A stretch of DNA of 64,000 nucleotides from an uncultured Altererythrobacter sp. (GCA_913055875.1 CAJXJY010000001.1:558001-622000); one strand, 5' to 3'; counted from the first letter of the stretch, positions 44,385 to 56,589 are shown. Notes: generated from the sequence alone by a model not told the origin. A program made the numbers and translations.

Positions 44385-45683
44385 CTAGGGATTCGCGTCT
44401 CCGGTGCCGTGAGCGAATCGCTCGGCATGGGCGAGAAACGCGTCGTAGGCGGGCCACATCACATGGCCCTCGCCGTGCTGCAGGAAGGCGAGCGGCGTAT
44501 CGACCGGGCCGCTGCCGGGTTCCGGACGGCCGGTCGCGGCGAAGGTCTCCGCGCCCGCCGCCCGCCACGCCTCGCGCGCCGCCAGCGTGGCGAGCCATTG
44601 TCCGTGCGGATCGGTCCACCCGTCGCCCTGTTCGGCGAGCCCGGTCGCGATCAGCAGCGGGCGCGGCGCGCGCAAGGCGATCAGCATATGCGCGTCGACC
44701 GGCCAGTCGGCCACGCTCGCGCGCCCGGCATAGTGGCGGATCCGCGCGGCATACCAGATCGAGGCGTAGGGATCGGCCATGTTCTCGATCCGCTCGCCGA
44801 AATCGCGCCGCATCAGCTTGGCCCCGCCCGCGCCGCTGCTCGAGACCAGCGCGTCGGCGAAACCGTGGTCGAACGCGGCGGCGACCAGCACCGCCTTGCC
44901 GAAGCGCGAATGGCCAGCGAGCGCAACGCGGCTGCCGTCGATGCGCGGATCGGCGGCGAGCCGTTCGCGCAACCGGCTTGCACCCCAGCCCCAGGCGCGC
45001 AGCGCGCCCCAGTCGCGCTCGGCGCGCGGCCAGCCGGCGAGGCCGATGACACCGTCGGCGATCTTGCCGAGATCGTCGGCCTGCAGCAGCGTCGGGCGAT
45101 AGGCGACATGCCCCCAGCCGCGCGCCAGCGCCGCGTCGCGCAGCGATGGCGGCGGCGGACCGCGAAAGCGGAAGCCGGGCGGCCAGACATAGGTGTATTC
45201 GATCACCACCGGCACGGGGCCGGCACTTTGCTCGGGCAGCGTCAGCACGCCGTCGACCACCGGCCCGCCGTCGGGGCCGACGCGCCCGATCCAATGCTCC
45301 CCGCCCTCGGGTGTGACCTCGCGTTCCCAATCCACCGTCAGCGCGTCGGCGGCGGGCGGGATACGCCCGACCCATTCGTCCTCGACCATCCGCGCCAGCT
45401 CGGCGCGGCGCGCGGGCCAGCCTGCGGGCGTCGCATCTTCGGGTGCGGCGAACAACGGCGGCGGCGCGAGATCGCCGGCCTTGGCCTCGTCGAAATTGGC
45501 GTAGCGCGGGGAGGAGGGATCGTTGCCGTCGGCGCCGGGGCGCAGGTTCCCATGGCCGAACCGCGCGCGCTCGGCGGCGGAGACGGCGCCGCTATCCTGC
45601 GCGGCGAGCGGTGCTTGTGCGAGCGTGCCGAGCGCCAGGAGAAGGGCCGGCAGGAGGGCGTGCAAACCGCGTCTCGCTGCCAT
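44385..45683 (-). CDS. Exported alpha/beta hydrolase, glucuronoyl-esterase-like
   Basis: The 432-aa protein has a signal peptide (about 1-29) and a hydrolase fold. The nucleophile motif GHSRFGKA (257-264, Ser259) matches the GxSRxGK pattern of carbohydrate esterase family 15, and a C-terminal LQHGEGHV supplies the His. CE15 enzymes cut ester links between lignin and glucuronoxylan. Here Cys of the usual GCSR is His, so the subgroup is divergent. It lies upstream of a large TonB receptor and downstream of nusG on the same strand. Confidence 0.72.
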   Translation of the reverse strand: MAARRGLHALLPALLLALGTLAQAPLAAQDSGAVSAAERARFGHGNLRPGADGNDPSSPRYANFDEAKAGDLAPPPLFAAPEDATPAGWPARRAELARMVEDEWVGRIPPAADALTVDWEREVTPEGGEHWIGRVGPDGGPVVDGVLTLPEQSAGPVPVVIEYTYVWPPGFRFRGPPPPSLRDAALARGWGHVAYRPTLLQADDLGKIADGVIGLAGWPRAERDWGALRAWGWGASRLRERLAADPRIDGSRVALAGHSRFGKAVLVAAAFDHGFADALVSSSGAGGAKLMRRDFGERIENMADPYASIWYAARIRHYAGRASVADWPVDAHMLIALRAPRPLLIATGLAEQGDGWTDPHGQWLATLAAREAWRAAGAETFAATGRPEPGSGPVDTPLAFLQHGEGHVMWPAYDAFLAHAERFAHGTGDANP

Positions 45684-45704
45684 CGCCGTTCCTCCCCGGT
45701 TCGT

Positions 45705-46241
45705 TTACTTCACCAGTTCGACCTGGTCGAAATCGAGTTCCACCGGGGTCGCGCGGCCGAAGATCGAGACGCTGACCTTGACCTTCTGCTTGTCGAAATC
45801 GAGCTCCTCGACCACGCCGTTGAAGCTGGCGAAGGGCCCGTCGAGCACCTTGACCTGGTCGCCGATCTCGTAATCGATGCTGATTTCCTGCTTCGGCTGG
45901 CTCTTCGCCTCCTCGACCCCGCCGAAATAGCGCGCGGCCTCCTTCTCGGAGATCGGCTGCGGCTTGTTGTTGTTGCCGAGGAAGCCGGTCACCTTGGGGG
46001 TGTTCTTGACCAGGTGGTAGACGTCGTCGGTCATGGTCAGCTTGGCGAGCACGTAGCCGGGCATGAACTTGCGCTCGACCTGCACCTTCTTGCCGCGCTT
46101 GATCTCGGTCACGGTCTCGGTCGGGACCTCGACCTCTTCCACCGCCTCGGACAGGCCGAGCCGTTCGGCTTCGGAGATGATCGCGTCGCGCACCTTGTTC
46201 TCGAAGCCCGAATAGGCGTGGATGATGTACCAGCGTGCCAT
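45705..46241 (-). CDS. nusG: Transcription termination/antitermination factor NusG
   Basis: NusG binds RNA polymerase and couples transcription with Rho or the ribosome. The 178-aa protein has the NGN domain (1-115, starting [20 protein letters not shown]) and the KOW motif (125-160, [22 protein letters not shown]). It starts 41 bp after secE, the usual order. The conserved next gene rplK is displaced by 7.7 kb. Confidence 0.97.
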   Translation of the reverse strand: MARWYIIHAYSGFENKVRDAIISEAERLGLSEAVEEVEVPTETVTEIKRGKKVQVERKFMPGYVLAKLTMTDDVYHLVKNTPKVTGFLGNNNKPQPISEKEAARYFGGVEEAKSQPKQEISIDYEIGDQVKVLDGPFASFNGVVEELDFDKQKVKVSVSIFGRATPVELDFDQVELVK

Positions 46242-46282
46242 TGTAAGTCCCGTCTAAATCCTTGCGCGATCAGGCCGATAAA

Positions 46283-46492
46283 TCAGGCCAGCGACAGCAG
46301 CCATTGCACGACCGCGCCGAATACCGAATCGATGCCGAGGAAGAACAGCGACAGGATCACCATCATGATGAACACGAAGATCGCGGTGCGGATGGTTTCC
46401 TCGCGGGTCGGCCACACGACCTTGCGGCCTTCGGCACGGACCTGGGCGACGAACTCCGCCGGGGATGTCTTGCGCTTGCTCTCTTCGGCCAT
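46283..46492 (-). CDS. secE: Preprotein translocase subunit SecE
   Basis: SecE is the essential small subunit of the SecYEG channel. The 69-aa product has the short form with one membrane helix (about 42-64) and the conserved amphipathic stretch EFVAQVRAEGRKVVWPTREET. The start MAEESKRK at 46492 was chosen over an upstream extension that is not family-like. The secE-nusG pair is intact. Confidence 0.95.
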   Translation of the reverse strand: MAEESKRKTSPAEFVAQVRAEGRKVVWPTREETIRTAIFVFIMMVILSLFFLGIDSVFGAVVQWLLSLA

Positions 46493-46725
46493 GGGCTGAC
46501 CCTCGTCCTGAATAAACCTGTTACTGCCTTCCGGAATTGGGGGATCGCCGCCCCGGTTCAAGTCCGGGAGGGCTTTCGTTGTTTCCAATGTCGGAAGACG
46601 GCTGCGCATTTAGGCGGCCCGCCGCGCAAAAGCAAGGCGCGGCTTGGCGCTCGCTGCAACCGCAACTTTAGCACTGGCAAAGCCGCGCAACCGCCTATAG
46701 CCTGCATCGCTTCGACAAGGGACGC

Positions 46726-48267
46726 ATGAGGGGACATTTCGACATGGCGACAGGCCAGGAAACGAGTCTGGGCGAGCGGCTGGTGCAGCCGGTCACCAAC
46801 ATATCCGATTTCATCTGGGGCGGGACGTGGAACGGCGAGGCGGTGATACCCTTCCCGCCGCTGGCGCTGATCCTGCTCGGCGTCGGCCTGTGGTTCATGG
46901 TCGGCCTCAAATTCTATCCGCTGACCAGGTTCGGCGCGGCGATCAAGGGGCTGTTCGCCTCGCGCAAGGGCTCCGGCGCGGGCGAGATTTCGCCCTTCGC
47001 CGCGCTCTCGACCGCGCTGTCGGGGCAGGTCGGCACCGGCAACCTCGCCGGGGTCGCGACCGCGATCGCGCTGGGCGGGCCGGGCGCGGTGTTCTGGATG
47101 TGGATCACCGCTTTGTTCGGCATGGCGCTGGCTTTCGCCGAAGGCTCGCTGGCGATCCGCTATCGCGAGACGACCAGCGACGGGGTCAAGCGCGGCGGTC
47201 CGATGAGCTACATCATGCTCGGCCTCGGTCCGAAATTCACCTGGCTGGCGGTGATCTTCTGCCTCGGCACGCTGTTCAGCGCGCTGGTGACGGGCAATTC
47301 GATCCAGGCCAATGCGGTGGCCGACGGACTCAACGAGCTGTTCGGGCTCGAGGAATGGCTCGGCGGGCTGCTCGTCGCGATCCTCGTCTTCGTGGTCATC
47401 ATCGGCGGGATCAAGTCGATCGGGCGGGTCGCGGAAAGCGTCGTGCCGTTCATGGCGGCGGCCTATATCGTGATGGCGGTGATCGCGCTGATCCTCAATT
47501 TCGGCGACCTGGGCGAGACCTTCGCGCTGATCTTCCACGGTGCGTTCAACCCGCAAAGCGCGGTCGGCGGCTTCACCGGCGCGGCGATCATCATGGCGAT
47601 CCGCGCGGGCGTGGCGCGCGGGCTGTTCTCGAACGAGGCGGGGCAGGGTTCGACCCCGATCGCGCACGCGGTCGCGCAGACCGACGATCCCGAACAGCAG
47701 GGCCGGATGGCGATGCTCGGCACCTTCATCGACACGATCGTGATCTGCACCATGACCGCGCTGGTCATCCTGACCGTGCGCGGCGAGTTCACCGCCGGCG
47801 GGGAAGCGGTGGCGCATGCGTGGCAATCCGACCGGGTCGGCTTCGAAATGACCAGCGGCGCCTTCGCCGCCGCCTTCCCGGTCGAGATCGGCAGCATTCC
47901 GATCGGCACGCTGGTCGCCTCGATCGCGCTGCTGCTGTTCGTGTTCACCACTCTGCTGACGTGGTCCTATTACGGCGAACGCGCGATCACCTTCCTCTAC
48001 GACCGTACTCCCGGATCGACGCGAGCCGGCGAAAAGAGGCTGCATTTCAGCTGGCGCGTGCTGTGGTGTCTGGTGATCTTTGTCGGTGCCGCACAACCGA
48101 GCGAGTTGGTGTGGCGGCTGGGCGATATCTCCAACGCGACGATGCTGCTGCCCAACGTGATCGCTTTGGCGCTGCTGTCGGGCGTGGTCTTTGCGCTGGC
48201 GCGCGGCGAGCGGACCGCCGGCCGGGACTTTCACGAGGAGACCCCCGAAGAGCCCGAAGAGTACTGA
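46726..48267 (+). CDS. Sodium:alanine symporter (AGCS family)
   Basis: AGCS transporters import alanine or glycine with sodium. The 513-aa protein has about eleven membrane segments and the family signature GTGNLAGVATAIALGGPG (104-121), with GLFSNEAGQGSTP later. The ATG at 46726 follows AAGGGA, and a second in-frame ATG at 46744 follows AGGGGA, so the start is uncertain by six codons. A strong terminator follows. It diverges from secE, with no shared function. Confidence 0.9.
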   Translation: MRGHFDMATGQETSLGERLVQPVTNISDFIWGGTWNGEAVIPFPPLALILLGVGLWFMVGLKFYPLTRFGAAIKGLFASRKGSGAGEISPFAALSTALSGQVGTGNLAGVATAIALGGPGAVFWMWITALFGMALAFAEGSLAIRYRETTSDGVKRGGPMSYIMLGLGPKFTWLAVIFCLGTLFSALVTGNSIQANAVADGLNELFGLEEWLGGLLVAILVFVVIIGGIKSIGRVAESVVPFMAAAYIVMAVIALILNFGDLGETFALIFHGAFNPQSAVGGFTGAAIIMAIRAGVARGLFSNEAGQGSTPIAHAVAQTDDPEQQGRMAMLGTFIDTIVICTMTALVILTVRGEFTAGGEAVAHAWQSDRVGFEMTSGAFAAAFPVEIGSIPIGTLVASIALLLFVFTTLLTWSYYGERAITFLYDRTPGSTRAGEKRLHFSWRVLWCLVIFVGAAQPSELVWRLGDISNATMLLPNVIALALLSGVVFALARGERTAGRDFHEETPEEPEEY

Positions 48268-48290
48268 CGGCCCGGGTCGGCGTAACGAAA

Positions 48291-48317
48291 AAGGGCCGGT
48301 CGCGACGACCGGCCCTT
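48291..48317. terminator. Bidirectional terminator
   Basis: A perfect 12-bp stem (AAGGGCCGGTCG with CGACCGGCCCTT) closes a 3-nt loop. T-rich tails lie on both strands (TGTTTTTC on plus, TTTTCGTT on minus), so it can end both the symporter gene and the small minus-strand gene. Confidence 0.88.
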
Positions 48318-48342
48318 TGTTTTTCGGTTGGTGATCCCGGCG

Positions 48343-48492
48343 TCAGGCGCGGCCGAGCAGGCGCGCGAAGAAGCCGGGCTGCGTCATCGGCTGAATCGGG
48401 CCGTAACGCGTCCTGCGCAGCGTCGGGTCGCTATAGGGGCGCGGCTGGATCCAGCCATCGGGCCGACTGCTGCGGAAGGTGGAACTCGACAT
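48343..48492 (-). CDS. Very small basic protein, conserved-looking
   Basis: The 49-aa product has no known domain. It is basic, rich in Pro and Arg, and ends in a short hydrophobic-aromatic segment (PGFFARLLGRA). The middle part PYSDPTLRRTRYGPIQPM resembles tiny hypothetical proteins that I associate with Sphingomonadales, though this could not be checked. The ATG at 48492 is preceded by GGAGG at proper spacing, and a strong terminator follows, both of which support a real gene. Confidence 0.6.
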   Translation of the reverse strand: MSSSTFRSSRPDGWIQPRPYSDPTLRRTRYGPIQPMTQPGFFARLLGRA

Positions 48493-48588
48493 GGTGGTCC
48501 TCCATGACCGTGAAACATTACCCTCCGTCCGGCGCTGTAAATGCACGGGTTGGCGCCGGGGTTCCTGAAAATCGGTCGGAAACTGTGG

Positions 48589-49611
48589 TTAATCGGCCAC
48601 GGAAACGGTCAGCTCGGCGGGCGGCATGCCAAAGATTCCAGTGACTTCATGCGGGACATAGGGCGCTTCGAGCGCGCCGATTTCCTCCTTCGTCAGCGTC
48701 AGGTCGAGCGCCGCGACGGCATCGTCGATATGCTTCGCCCTGGTCGCTCCGACAATCGGGCTGGTGACCTCGGGCTTGTGCAGCACCCAGGCGAGCGCGA
48801 CTTGCGCCATCGGCACGCCGCGCGCCTCGGCGATCGCTTCGACCGCGTCGATGACCTTGCGGTCGGCTTCCTCGGTGCGGCTGTAAAGCACCGGCTGCAG
48901 CCGGTCGGTGTCGGCGCGCTCGGTGCCGCCCGTGCCCGCGGGCCGCGCCAGCCTGCCGCGCGCGAGCGGGCTCCACGGCATCACCGCGATCCCGTAGTCC
49001 TCGCACAGCGGCAGCATCTCGCGCTCCTCCTCGCGGTAGAGCAGGTTCACATAGTTCTGCATCGAGACGAATTTCTTCAGCCCGGCCTGGTCGGCGAGGT
49101 GGAGCAGCTTCTGGAACTGCCATGCATACATGCTCGATGCGCCGAGATAGCGCACCTTGCCGCTGCGCACGATCGCATCCAGGGTCTCGACGATCTCCTC
49201 CATCGGGGTGAGCGGGTCGAGCCGGTGGATCTGGTAGAGGTCGATATAGTCGGTGCCGAGCCGGCTGAGGCTGTCGTCGACCGCGTGCATCAGCGCCTTG
49301 GCCGAGAGCCCGCCGGTGTTGGGCGCCTGGCGCCAGCGGAAGAACGCCTTGGTCGCGATCACCACCTCGTCGCGCCGGGCCATCTCCCCCAGCAGCTTGC
49401 CGGTATATTCCTCGCTCGTCCCGCCCGAATAGGCGTTGGCGGTGTCGAAGAAATTGATCCCCGCCTCGAGCGCCTGCCGGACCATCGGGCGCGAGGCGTC
49501 GAAATCCATCGCCCAGTCGTGGCCTTCCTTCGACGCATCGCCGAAGCTCATGCAGCCGAGGCACAGCCGCGAAACGGTGAGGCCGGTATTGCCGAACTGG
49601 GTGTATTGCAT
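48589..49611 (-). CDS. Aldo/keto reductase
   Basis: This NADPH-dependent carbonyl reductase has 340 aa. The catalytic set shows as Asp-Tyr in FFDTANAYSGGTSEE (53-67), Lys in VVIATKAFF and His in YIDLYQIHRLD. The layout fits the large bacterial AKR group that includes YajO- or IolS-like proteins. The ATG at 49611 matches the family start MQYTQFGNTGLTVS. The physiological substrate is unknown. Confidence 0.88.
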   Translation of the reverse strand: MQYTQFGNTGLTVSRLCLGCMSFGDASKEGHDWAMDFDASRPMVRQALEAGINFFDTANAYSGGTSEEYTGKLLGEMARRDEVVIATKAFFRWRQAPNTGGLSAKALMHAVDDSLSRLGTDYIDLYQIHRLDPLTPMEEIVETLDAIVRSGKVRYLGASSMYAWQFQKLLHLADQAGLKKFVSMQNYVNLLYREEEREMLPLCEDYGIAVMPWSPLARGRLARPAGTGGTERADTDRLQPVLYSRTEEADRKVIDAVEAIAEARGVPMAQVALAWVLHKPEVTSPIVGATRAKHIDDAVAALDLTLTKEEIGALEAPYVPHEVTGIFGMPPAELTVSVAD

Positions 49612-49679
49612 GGGGGGCTCCTTTGGGGCGGGCATAGACGTGGTTCCGGGACGGGGGCGAGTCTGTTTTCCGGCGGTGA

Positions 49680-49870
49680 CGAGGTGGAAGCTCCTTCTCC
49701 CTCGACGGGAGAAGGATAGGGAAGCTTGGCGCCGCAGGCGCCTAGCGGACCTTGGATGAGGGGGACGGGCGCAGCGCTGGCCAATCTCCCTCACCCAAGC
49801 TGCGGTAATACCCGCTTTTGCGGGCATAACCTCCGCTATCCCTCCCCCGTCAAGGGGGAGGGCCACGCAA
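49680..49870. repeat. Long imperfect inverted repeat, second family, copy 2
   Basis: This region holds the same building blocks as 40668-40860 in another order: CCTTCTCCCTCGACGGGAGA (49693), GGCGCCGCAGGCGCC (49730), the motif CCTTGGATGAGGG, CCGCTTTTGCGGG and CCTCCCCCGTCAAGGGGGAG (49845). It separates the aldo/keto reductase from the ArsR-methyltransferase gene. No gene was found in the 336-bp gap. Confidence 0.75.
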
Positions 49871-49927
49871 CGCCTTGGACGGTCGCGCAAACGGAGCCTC
49901 TTCGAACGCGGCACCTACTTCGCTTGC

Positions 49928-49951
49928 ACATATAAAAATATCTTTATATGT
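49928..49951. promoter_or_regulatory. Palindromic operator overlapping the regulator's start codon
   Basis: ACATATAAA (49928-49936) and TTTATATGT (49943-49951) form a perfect 9-bp inverted repeat around AATATC. The start codon (49948-49950) lies inside the right arm. The very AT-rich site stands out from its surroundings and is the expected place for ArsR-family autoregulation. Confidence 0.7.
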
Positions 49952-50946
49952 CGCTCTTGATGCGGATCGAGACGATCATGCGGGCGCTTGCCGACCCCAC
50001 CAGGCTGCGGATCATGCGGCTGCTGTCGGCGATGGAACTGGCGGTCGGCGAGCTGGCGCAGGTGCTCGGGCAGAGCCAGCCGCGCGTCTCGCGCCATGCC
50101 GGAATATTGTGCGACGCCGGGCTGGCCGAGCGGCATCGCGAAGGCAGCTGGGTGTTCCTGCGTGCAAGTGCCGGGCGCGAGCGCGGCAATGCGGTCGGCG
50201 AAGCGGTCGCCCGCCTGCTCGCCATCGCCGAGCGCGAGGACGCGGACTTCGCCGCCGCCTGCGCGGACGACCGCCGCCAGCTCGCCGCGATCCGCGCCGC
50301 GCGCGCGAGCAGCGCCGAGGCCTATTTCGCCCGCCACGCCGAGGAATGGGACGAGTTGCGCAAACTCCACAGCCCCGACGACCTGGTCGAGCGGCGGCTC
50401 GCCGAGGCGCTCGACGGCGAGCCGCTGGGCGAGGTGCTCGATATCGGCACCGGCACCGGACGGATGGCCGAACTGTTCTCGGGCAAGGCCGCGCGCGTGG
50501 TCGCGCTCGACAAGAGCCTCGACATGCTGCGGGTCGCACGCGCCAAGCTGCAGGACCTGCCCGCCGGCCGGGTCGAGCTGGTGCAGGGCGATTTCGCCGC
50601 CTTGCCCTTCGCCCCGCACAGCTTCGACACCGTGCTGCTCCATCAGGTGCTGCACTTCGCTCAGGATCCGACGGCCGCGCTGGCCGAAGCGGCGCGCGTC
50701 GCCCGCCCCGGGGGACGGATTGCGATTGTCGACTTCGCCGCCCACCAGCACGAGGAACTGCGCGACCGCCATGCGCATGCCCGGCTCGGCTTCACCGACG
50801 GCGCGCTCGACACGCTGCTGTCCGAGGCGGGCTACGATCCCGCCCCGCCGATCGCGCTCGACGAGGGCGAGCTGGTGGTCAAGATCTGGCTCGGCACCCG
50901 CCGGGGAGGGCCCGAGGATGTCACCAGCAGGAAGGCGGCGCGATGA
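49948..50946 (+). CDS. ArsR regulator fused to SAM-dependent methyltransferase
   Basis: The 332-aa protein joins an ArsR winged helix (5-95, with LADPTRLRIMRLL and QSQPRVSRHAGILCDAGL) to a class I methyltransferase fold (about 145-300, with VLDIGTGTGRMAEL and the DFAALPF region). Fusions of this type, known as SahR, sense S-adenosylhomocysteine and control methionine-cycle genes. Its stop overlaps the metF start (ATGA), and metH follows, which fits that role. A palindrome over its start suggests autoregulation. Ligand and targets here are inferred. Confidence 0.85.
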   Translation: MSLLMRIETIMRALADPTRLRIMRLLSAMELAVGELAQVLGQSQPRVSRHAGILCDAGLAERHREGSWVFLRASAGRERGNAVGEAVARLLAIAEREDADFAAACADDRRQLAAIRAARASSAEAYFARHAEEWDELRKLHSPDDLVERRLAEALDGEPLGEVLDIGTGTGRMAELFSGKAARVVALDKSLDMLRVARAKLQDLPAGRVELVQGDFAALPFAPHSFDTVLLHQVLHFAQDPTAALAEAARVARPGGRIAIVDFAAHQHEELRDRHAHARLGFTDGALDTLLSEAGYDPAPPIALDEGELVVKIWLGTRRGGPEDVTSRKAAR

Positions 50947-51884
50947 GCAGTTCGAATCACTTGGCACTCGACCAGATGCACGAAGCGCGCACCGCGCTCG
51001 ACAGCCCGCTGTTCGAGGGACTGGCGGGCGATATCGAGGTGTCGTTCGAGTTCTTCCCGCCCAAGAACGAGAAGATGGCGCAGACGCTGTGGGACAGCGT
51101 GGCGACGCTCGGGCCGCTGGGGCCGCGTTTCGTCTCGGTCACTTACGGCGCGGGCGGCTCGACCCGCGAGCGCACGCACGAGCAGGTGGTACGGATCCAG
51201 AACGAGGCGGGCATCCCCGCCGCCGCGCACCTGACCTGCGTCGAGGCGACGCGCGAAGAGGTCGACGCGGTCGCGCGGCATTACTGGGAAGAGGGCATCC
51301 GCCATATCGTCGCGCTGCGCGGCGATCCGCCCGACGGGCAGTCGAAATATTCGCCGCATCCGGGCGGCTACGCCAATGCGGCCGAGCTGATCGCGGGGCT
51401 GAAGGACGTTGCGCCGTTCGAGATTTCGGTCGCCGCCTATCCCGAAGTGCATCCCGATTCGCCCGACGCGCAGGCCGATCTCGACAATCTCAAGTCCAAG
51501 TTCGAGGCCGGGGCGAGCCGCGCGATCACGCAGTTCTTCTTCGACCCGCATTGCTTTTTCCAATTCCGCGACCGCGCGGCGGCGGCGGGAATCGGGGGCG
51601 AGATCGTGCCCGGCATCATGCCGGTGATGAGCTTCGCCGCGGTCCGCCGCATGTCGGACATGTGCGGCACCGCGATCCCGCACTGGATGCAGGGCCTGTT
51701 CGAAGGGCTCGACGAACGCCCCGAGGCGCGCCAGCTGGTCAGCGCCACGATCGCCGCCGAGCTGTGTCGCCGCCTCTATGCGGGCGGGGTGCGGCAATTC
51801 CATTTCTATACCTTGAACCGAGCCGAGCTGAGCTACGCGATCTGCCACATGCTCGGCATGCGCCCGAAGGAGCAGGGCAGATGA
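50943..51884 (+). CDS. metF: Methylenetetrahydrofolate reductase MetF
   Basis: MetF reduces 5,10-methylene-THF to 5-methyl-THF with FAD and NAD(P)H. The 313-aa TIM-barrel protein shows VSFEFFPPKNEKM (33-45, with the catalytic Glu), YGAGGSTRERT, HLTCVEATREE, ALRGDPPDG and the flavin-binding DPHCFFQFRDRA. Both its start and its stop overlap neighbouring genes by ATGA, so the regulator, metF and metH are one translational unit. Confidence 0.96.
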   Translation: MSSSNHLALDQMHEARTALDSPLFEGLAGDIEVSFEFFPPKNEKMAQTLWDSVATLGPLGPRFVSVTYGAGGSTRERTHEQVVRIQNEAGIPAAAHLTCVEATREEVDAVARHYWEEGIRHIVALRGDPPDGQSKYSPHPGGYANAAELIAGLKDVAPFEISVAAYPEVHPDSPDAQADLDNLKSKFEAGASRAITQFFFDPHCFFQFRDRAAAAGIGGEIVPGIMPVMSFAAVRRMSDMCGTAIPHWMQGLFEGLDERPEARQLVSATIAAELCRRLYAGGVRQFHFYTLNRAELSYAICHMLGMRPKEQGR

Positions 51885-52927
51885 GCATCCGCGAGAGACT
51901 GATCGAAGCCGCGACGGCGAACATCCTGGTCAAGGACGGCCCCTACGGCACCGCGATCCAGCGCGCCAGGCTGGCAGCGGAGGACTATGCCGGCGATACC
52001 GGGCTGGAGGCGGACCAGAAGGGCAATAACGACCTCGTCAACCTGACCCAGCCGCAGGTGATCCGCAAGATTTGCGACGCCTATCTAGATGCGGGCGCGA
52101 CGGTGCTGGCGACCAACACCTTCAACGCGAACCGCATCAGCCAGGCCGATTACGGCGCCGAGGGGCTGGTGCACGAGATCAATGTCGCGGCGGCGAAGGT
52201 CATCCGCGAGGCGTGCGACGCGCGCACCGAGCAGGACGGCAGACCGCGCTTCGTGTGCGGCGCGGTCGGGCCGACCAACAAGACGCTGTCGCTGTCGCCC
52301 GATGTCGAGGATCCCGGTTTCCGCGAGGTGACCTTCGACGAGATCGTCGAGGTCTATCGCGAACAATGCGCCGCGCTGCTCGAGGGCGGCTGCGACACGA
52401 TCCTGATCGAGACGGTGTTCGACACGCTCAACTGCAAGGCCGCGATCATGGCGGTGAAGCAGCTCGAGCGCGAACTGGAGCGGGAGATCCCGCTGATGAT
52501 CTCGCTGACGCTGACCGACCTGTCGGGGCGCAACCTGTCGGGGCACACGGTCGAGGCGTTCTGGTACGCGGTGCGGCATGCCAAGCCGGTCACGGTCGGG
52601 CTCAATTGCAGCTTCGGCGCGGAGCAGCTGCGTCCGCACGTGCAATTGCTGTCGGGTATCGCCGATACGTTGCTGATGGCCTATCCCAATGCCGGCCTGC
52701 CCAACGAACTCGGCGAATACGACGAGCTGCCCGAGGAAACCGCGAGGAAGATCCGCGTCTGGGCCGAAAACGGGCGGGTCAATATCGTCGGCGGCTGCTG
52801 CGGTTCGACGCCCGACCATATCGCCGCGATGGCGCAGGCGGTCGAGGGGGTGGCCCCGCGGGCGGTTCCCGAGGTCGAGACCGGGATGCGGCTTGCCGGG
52901 CTCGAACCCTTTTCGATAGCGGCATGA
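51881..52927 (+). CDS. metH: Methionine synthase, homocysteine-binding module
   Basis: This 348-aa polypeptide is the N-terminal, homocysteine-activating part of cobalamin-dependent methionine synthase. The zinc ligands are visible in GLNCSFG (about 239-245) and [10 protein letters not shown] (about 307-316). In many bacteria this module and the rest of MetH are one protein of about 1230 aa, but here they are separate genes. The start overlaps the metF stop. A 25-bp inverted repeat lies between it and the second half. Confidence 0.93.
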   Translation: MSIRERLIEAATANILVKDGPYGTAIQRARLAAEDYAGDTGLEADQKGNNDLVNLTQPQVIRKICDAYLDAGATVLATNTFNANRISQADYGAEGLVHEINVAAAKVIREACDARTEQDGRPRFVCGAVGPTNKTLSLSPDVEDPGFREVTFDEIVEVYREQCAALLEGGCDTILIETVFDTLNCKAAIMAVKQLERELEREIPLMISLTLTDLSGRNLSGHTVEAFWYAVRHAKPVTVGLNCSFGAEQLRPHVQLLSGIADTLLMAYPNAGLPNELGEYDELPEETARKIRVWAENGRVNIVGGCCGSTPDHIAAMAQAVEGVAPRAVPEVETGMRLAGLEPFSIAA

Positions 52928-52934
52928 GCACACA

Positions 52935-53015
52935 CGTCATCCCAGCGAAAGCTGGGATCTCTCTCCAAACCGCCCGACCCAGCTGGACCAGATCCCAGCT
53001 TTCGCTGGGATGACG
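52935..53015. repeat. Inverted repeat between the two metH genes
   Basis: A perfect 25-bp inverted repeat (52935-52959 with 52991-53015) surrounds 31 bp. Each arm also folds by itself as CCCAGC-GAAA-GCTGGG. Repeats with the core TCATCCCAGCGAAAGCTGGG are common in sphingomonad genomes. It occupies nearly the whole 96-bp gap and ends 8 bp before the next start codon. Confidence 0.85.
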
Positions 53016-53023
53016 GACAAGAA

Positions 53024-55632
<2,609 letters not shown>

Positions 55633-55657
<25 letters not shown>

Positions 55658-56589
55658 ACGCGGTCCAGCCGGCGCTGCGCCACGGTTCGGCGCTGACGCT
55701 GGCGGGCGGGGCGCTGCTGGTGTGCGTCTGGGTGGCATGCTGGGTGCCGGTCGACACCGATAGCGGCCTGATCGAAGCGCTGTGGTTCCTGCCCGGTATC
55801 GGCGTGGTGGGCGCCATCGTCGCCAATGCCAGCGGGACCGGCGGCGGGGTGGTGTTCGTGCCGGTGTTCAACGCGCTGCGCGATCACGGCGTCATGGCGC
55901 TCGATCCGTTGCAGGTGGTGGCGGTGTCGATGGGGATCCAGGCGTTCGGGATGAGCCTCGGCGCGCTGCGCTGGACCGACCGGCTGCATCACCAGCACGA
56001 GCCGGGGCCGCTCGAGGCGCGGGTGCGCGCCTCGGACTACTGGCGCGTCTGCGCGCTGGTGCTGGCGCTGTCGCTGCCGGCACTGCTGGCGACGCAGCGG
56101 CTGGTCGCGTTCGACGGGCGCGCGGTGCTGCTCGGTTACAAGAGCTTCTCGATCGTGCTCGGCTGTGCCCTCGTCGTGGCGACCTGGACCGTCAACCGTG
56201 CGGTGCCCGAACGCGACCGGCTGGCGCGGATCGACCTCGCCATGCTGGCGGCGATCGCGATACCGGGCGGCGTGCTGACCGCGCTGTTCTCGGTCGGGAT
56301 CGGCGAGCTGGTCGCGTTCTACCTGTTCCTGCGGCACTACCCGGTGGTGCTGTGCGTCGGCACCGCCTGCATTGTCTCGGCCGCGAGCGTCGTCGCGGGG
56401 CTGGCGTGGCATATCGAAGCGGGAACGGTGCAATGGGAGGTCGTGCTGCTGGCGGCCCCGGGGGCGATGCTGGGAGCCTTCCTCGCCCGCCCGATCGCGC
56501 TGGCGCTGGGGCCGCGCAGGCTCAAGACCGCGGGCGGTGCATGGATCGCGCTGTCGGCGCTCTACCTGTTGTGGTTGAATCGAGGGTAG
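55633..56589 (+). CDS. TauE/SafE family membrane permease
   Basis: TauE/SafE proteins export or import sulfite, sulfoacetate or other small organosulfur anions. The 318-aa protein has about eight membrane helices in two halves, with [23 protein letters not shown] near residue 55 and a related [20 protein letters not shown] in the second half. It starts inside the end of metH, so it is probably cotranscribed. A sulfur-linked substrate would fit the methionine context, but this is inference. Confidence 0.82.

Noticed and set aside
46552-46568. A tRNA-like T arm (CCCGG, loop TTCAAGT, CCGGG) upstream of secE, where many relatives have tRNA-Trp
   Set aside because: No matching acceptor, D or anticodon stems were found on either strand. 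It may be chance or a decayed tRNA.
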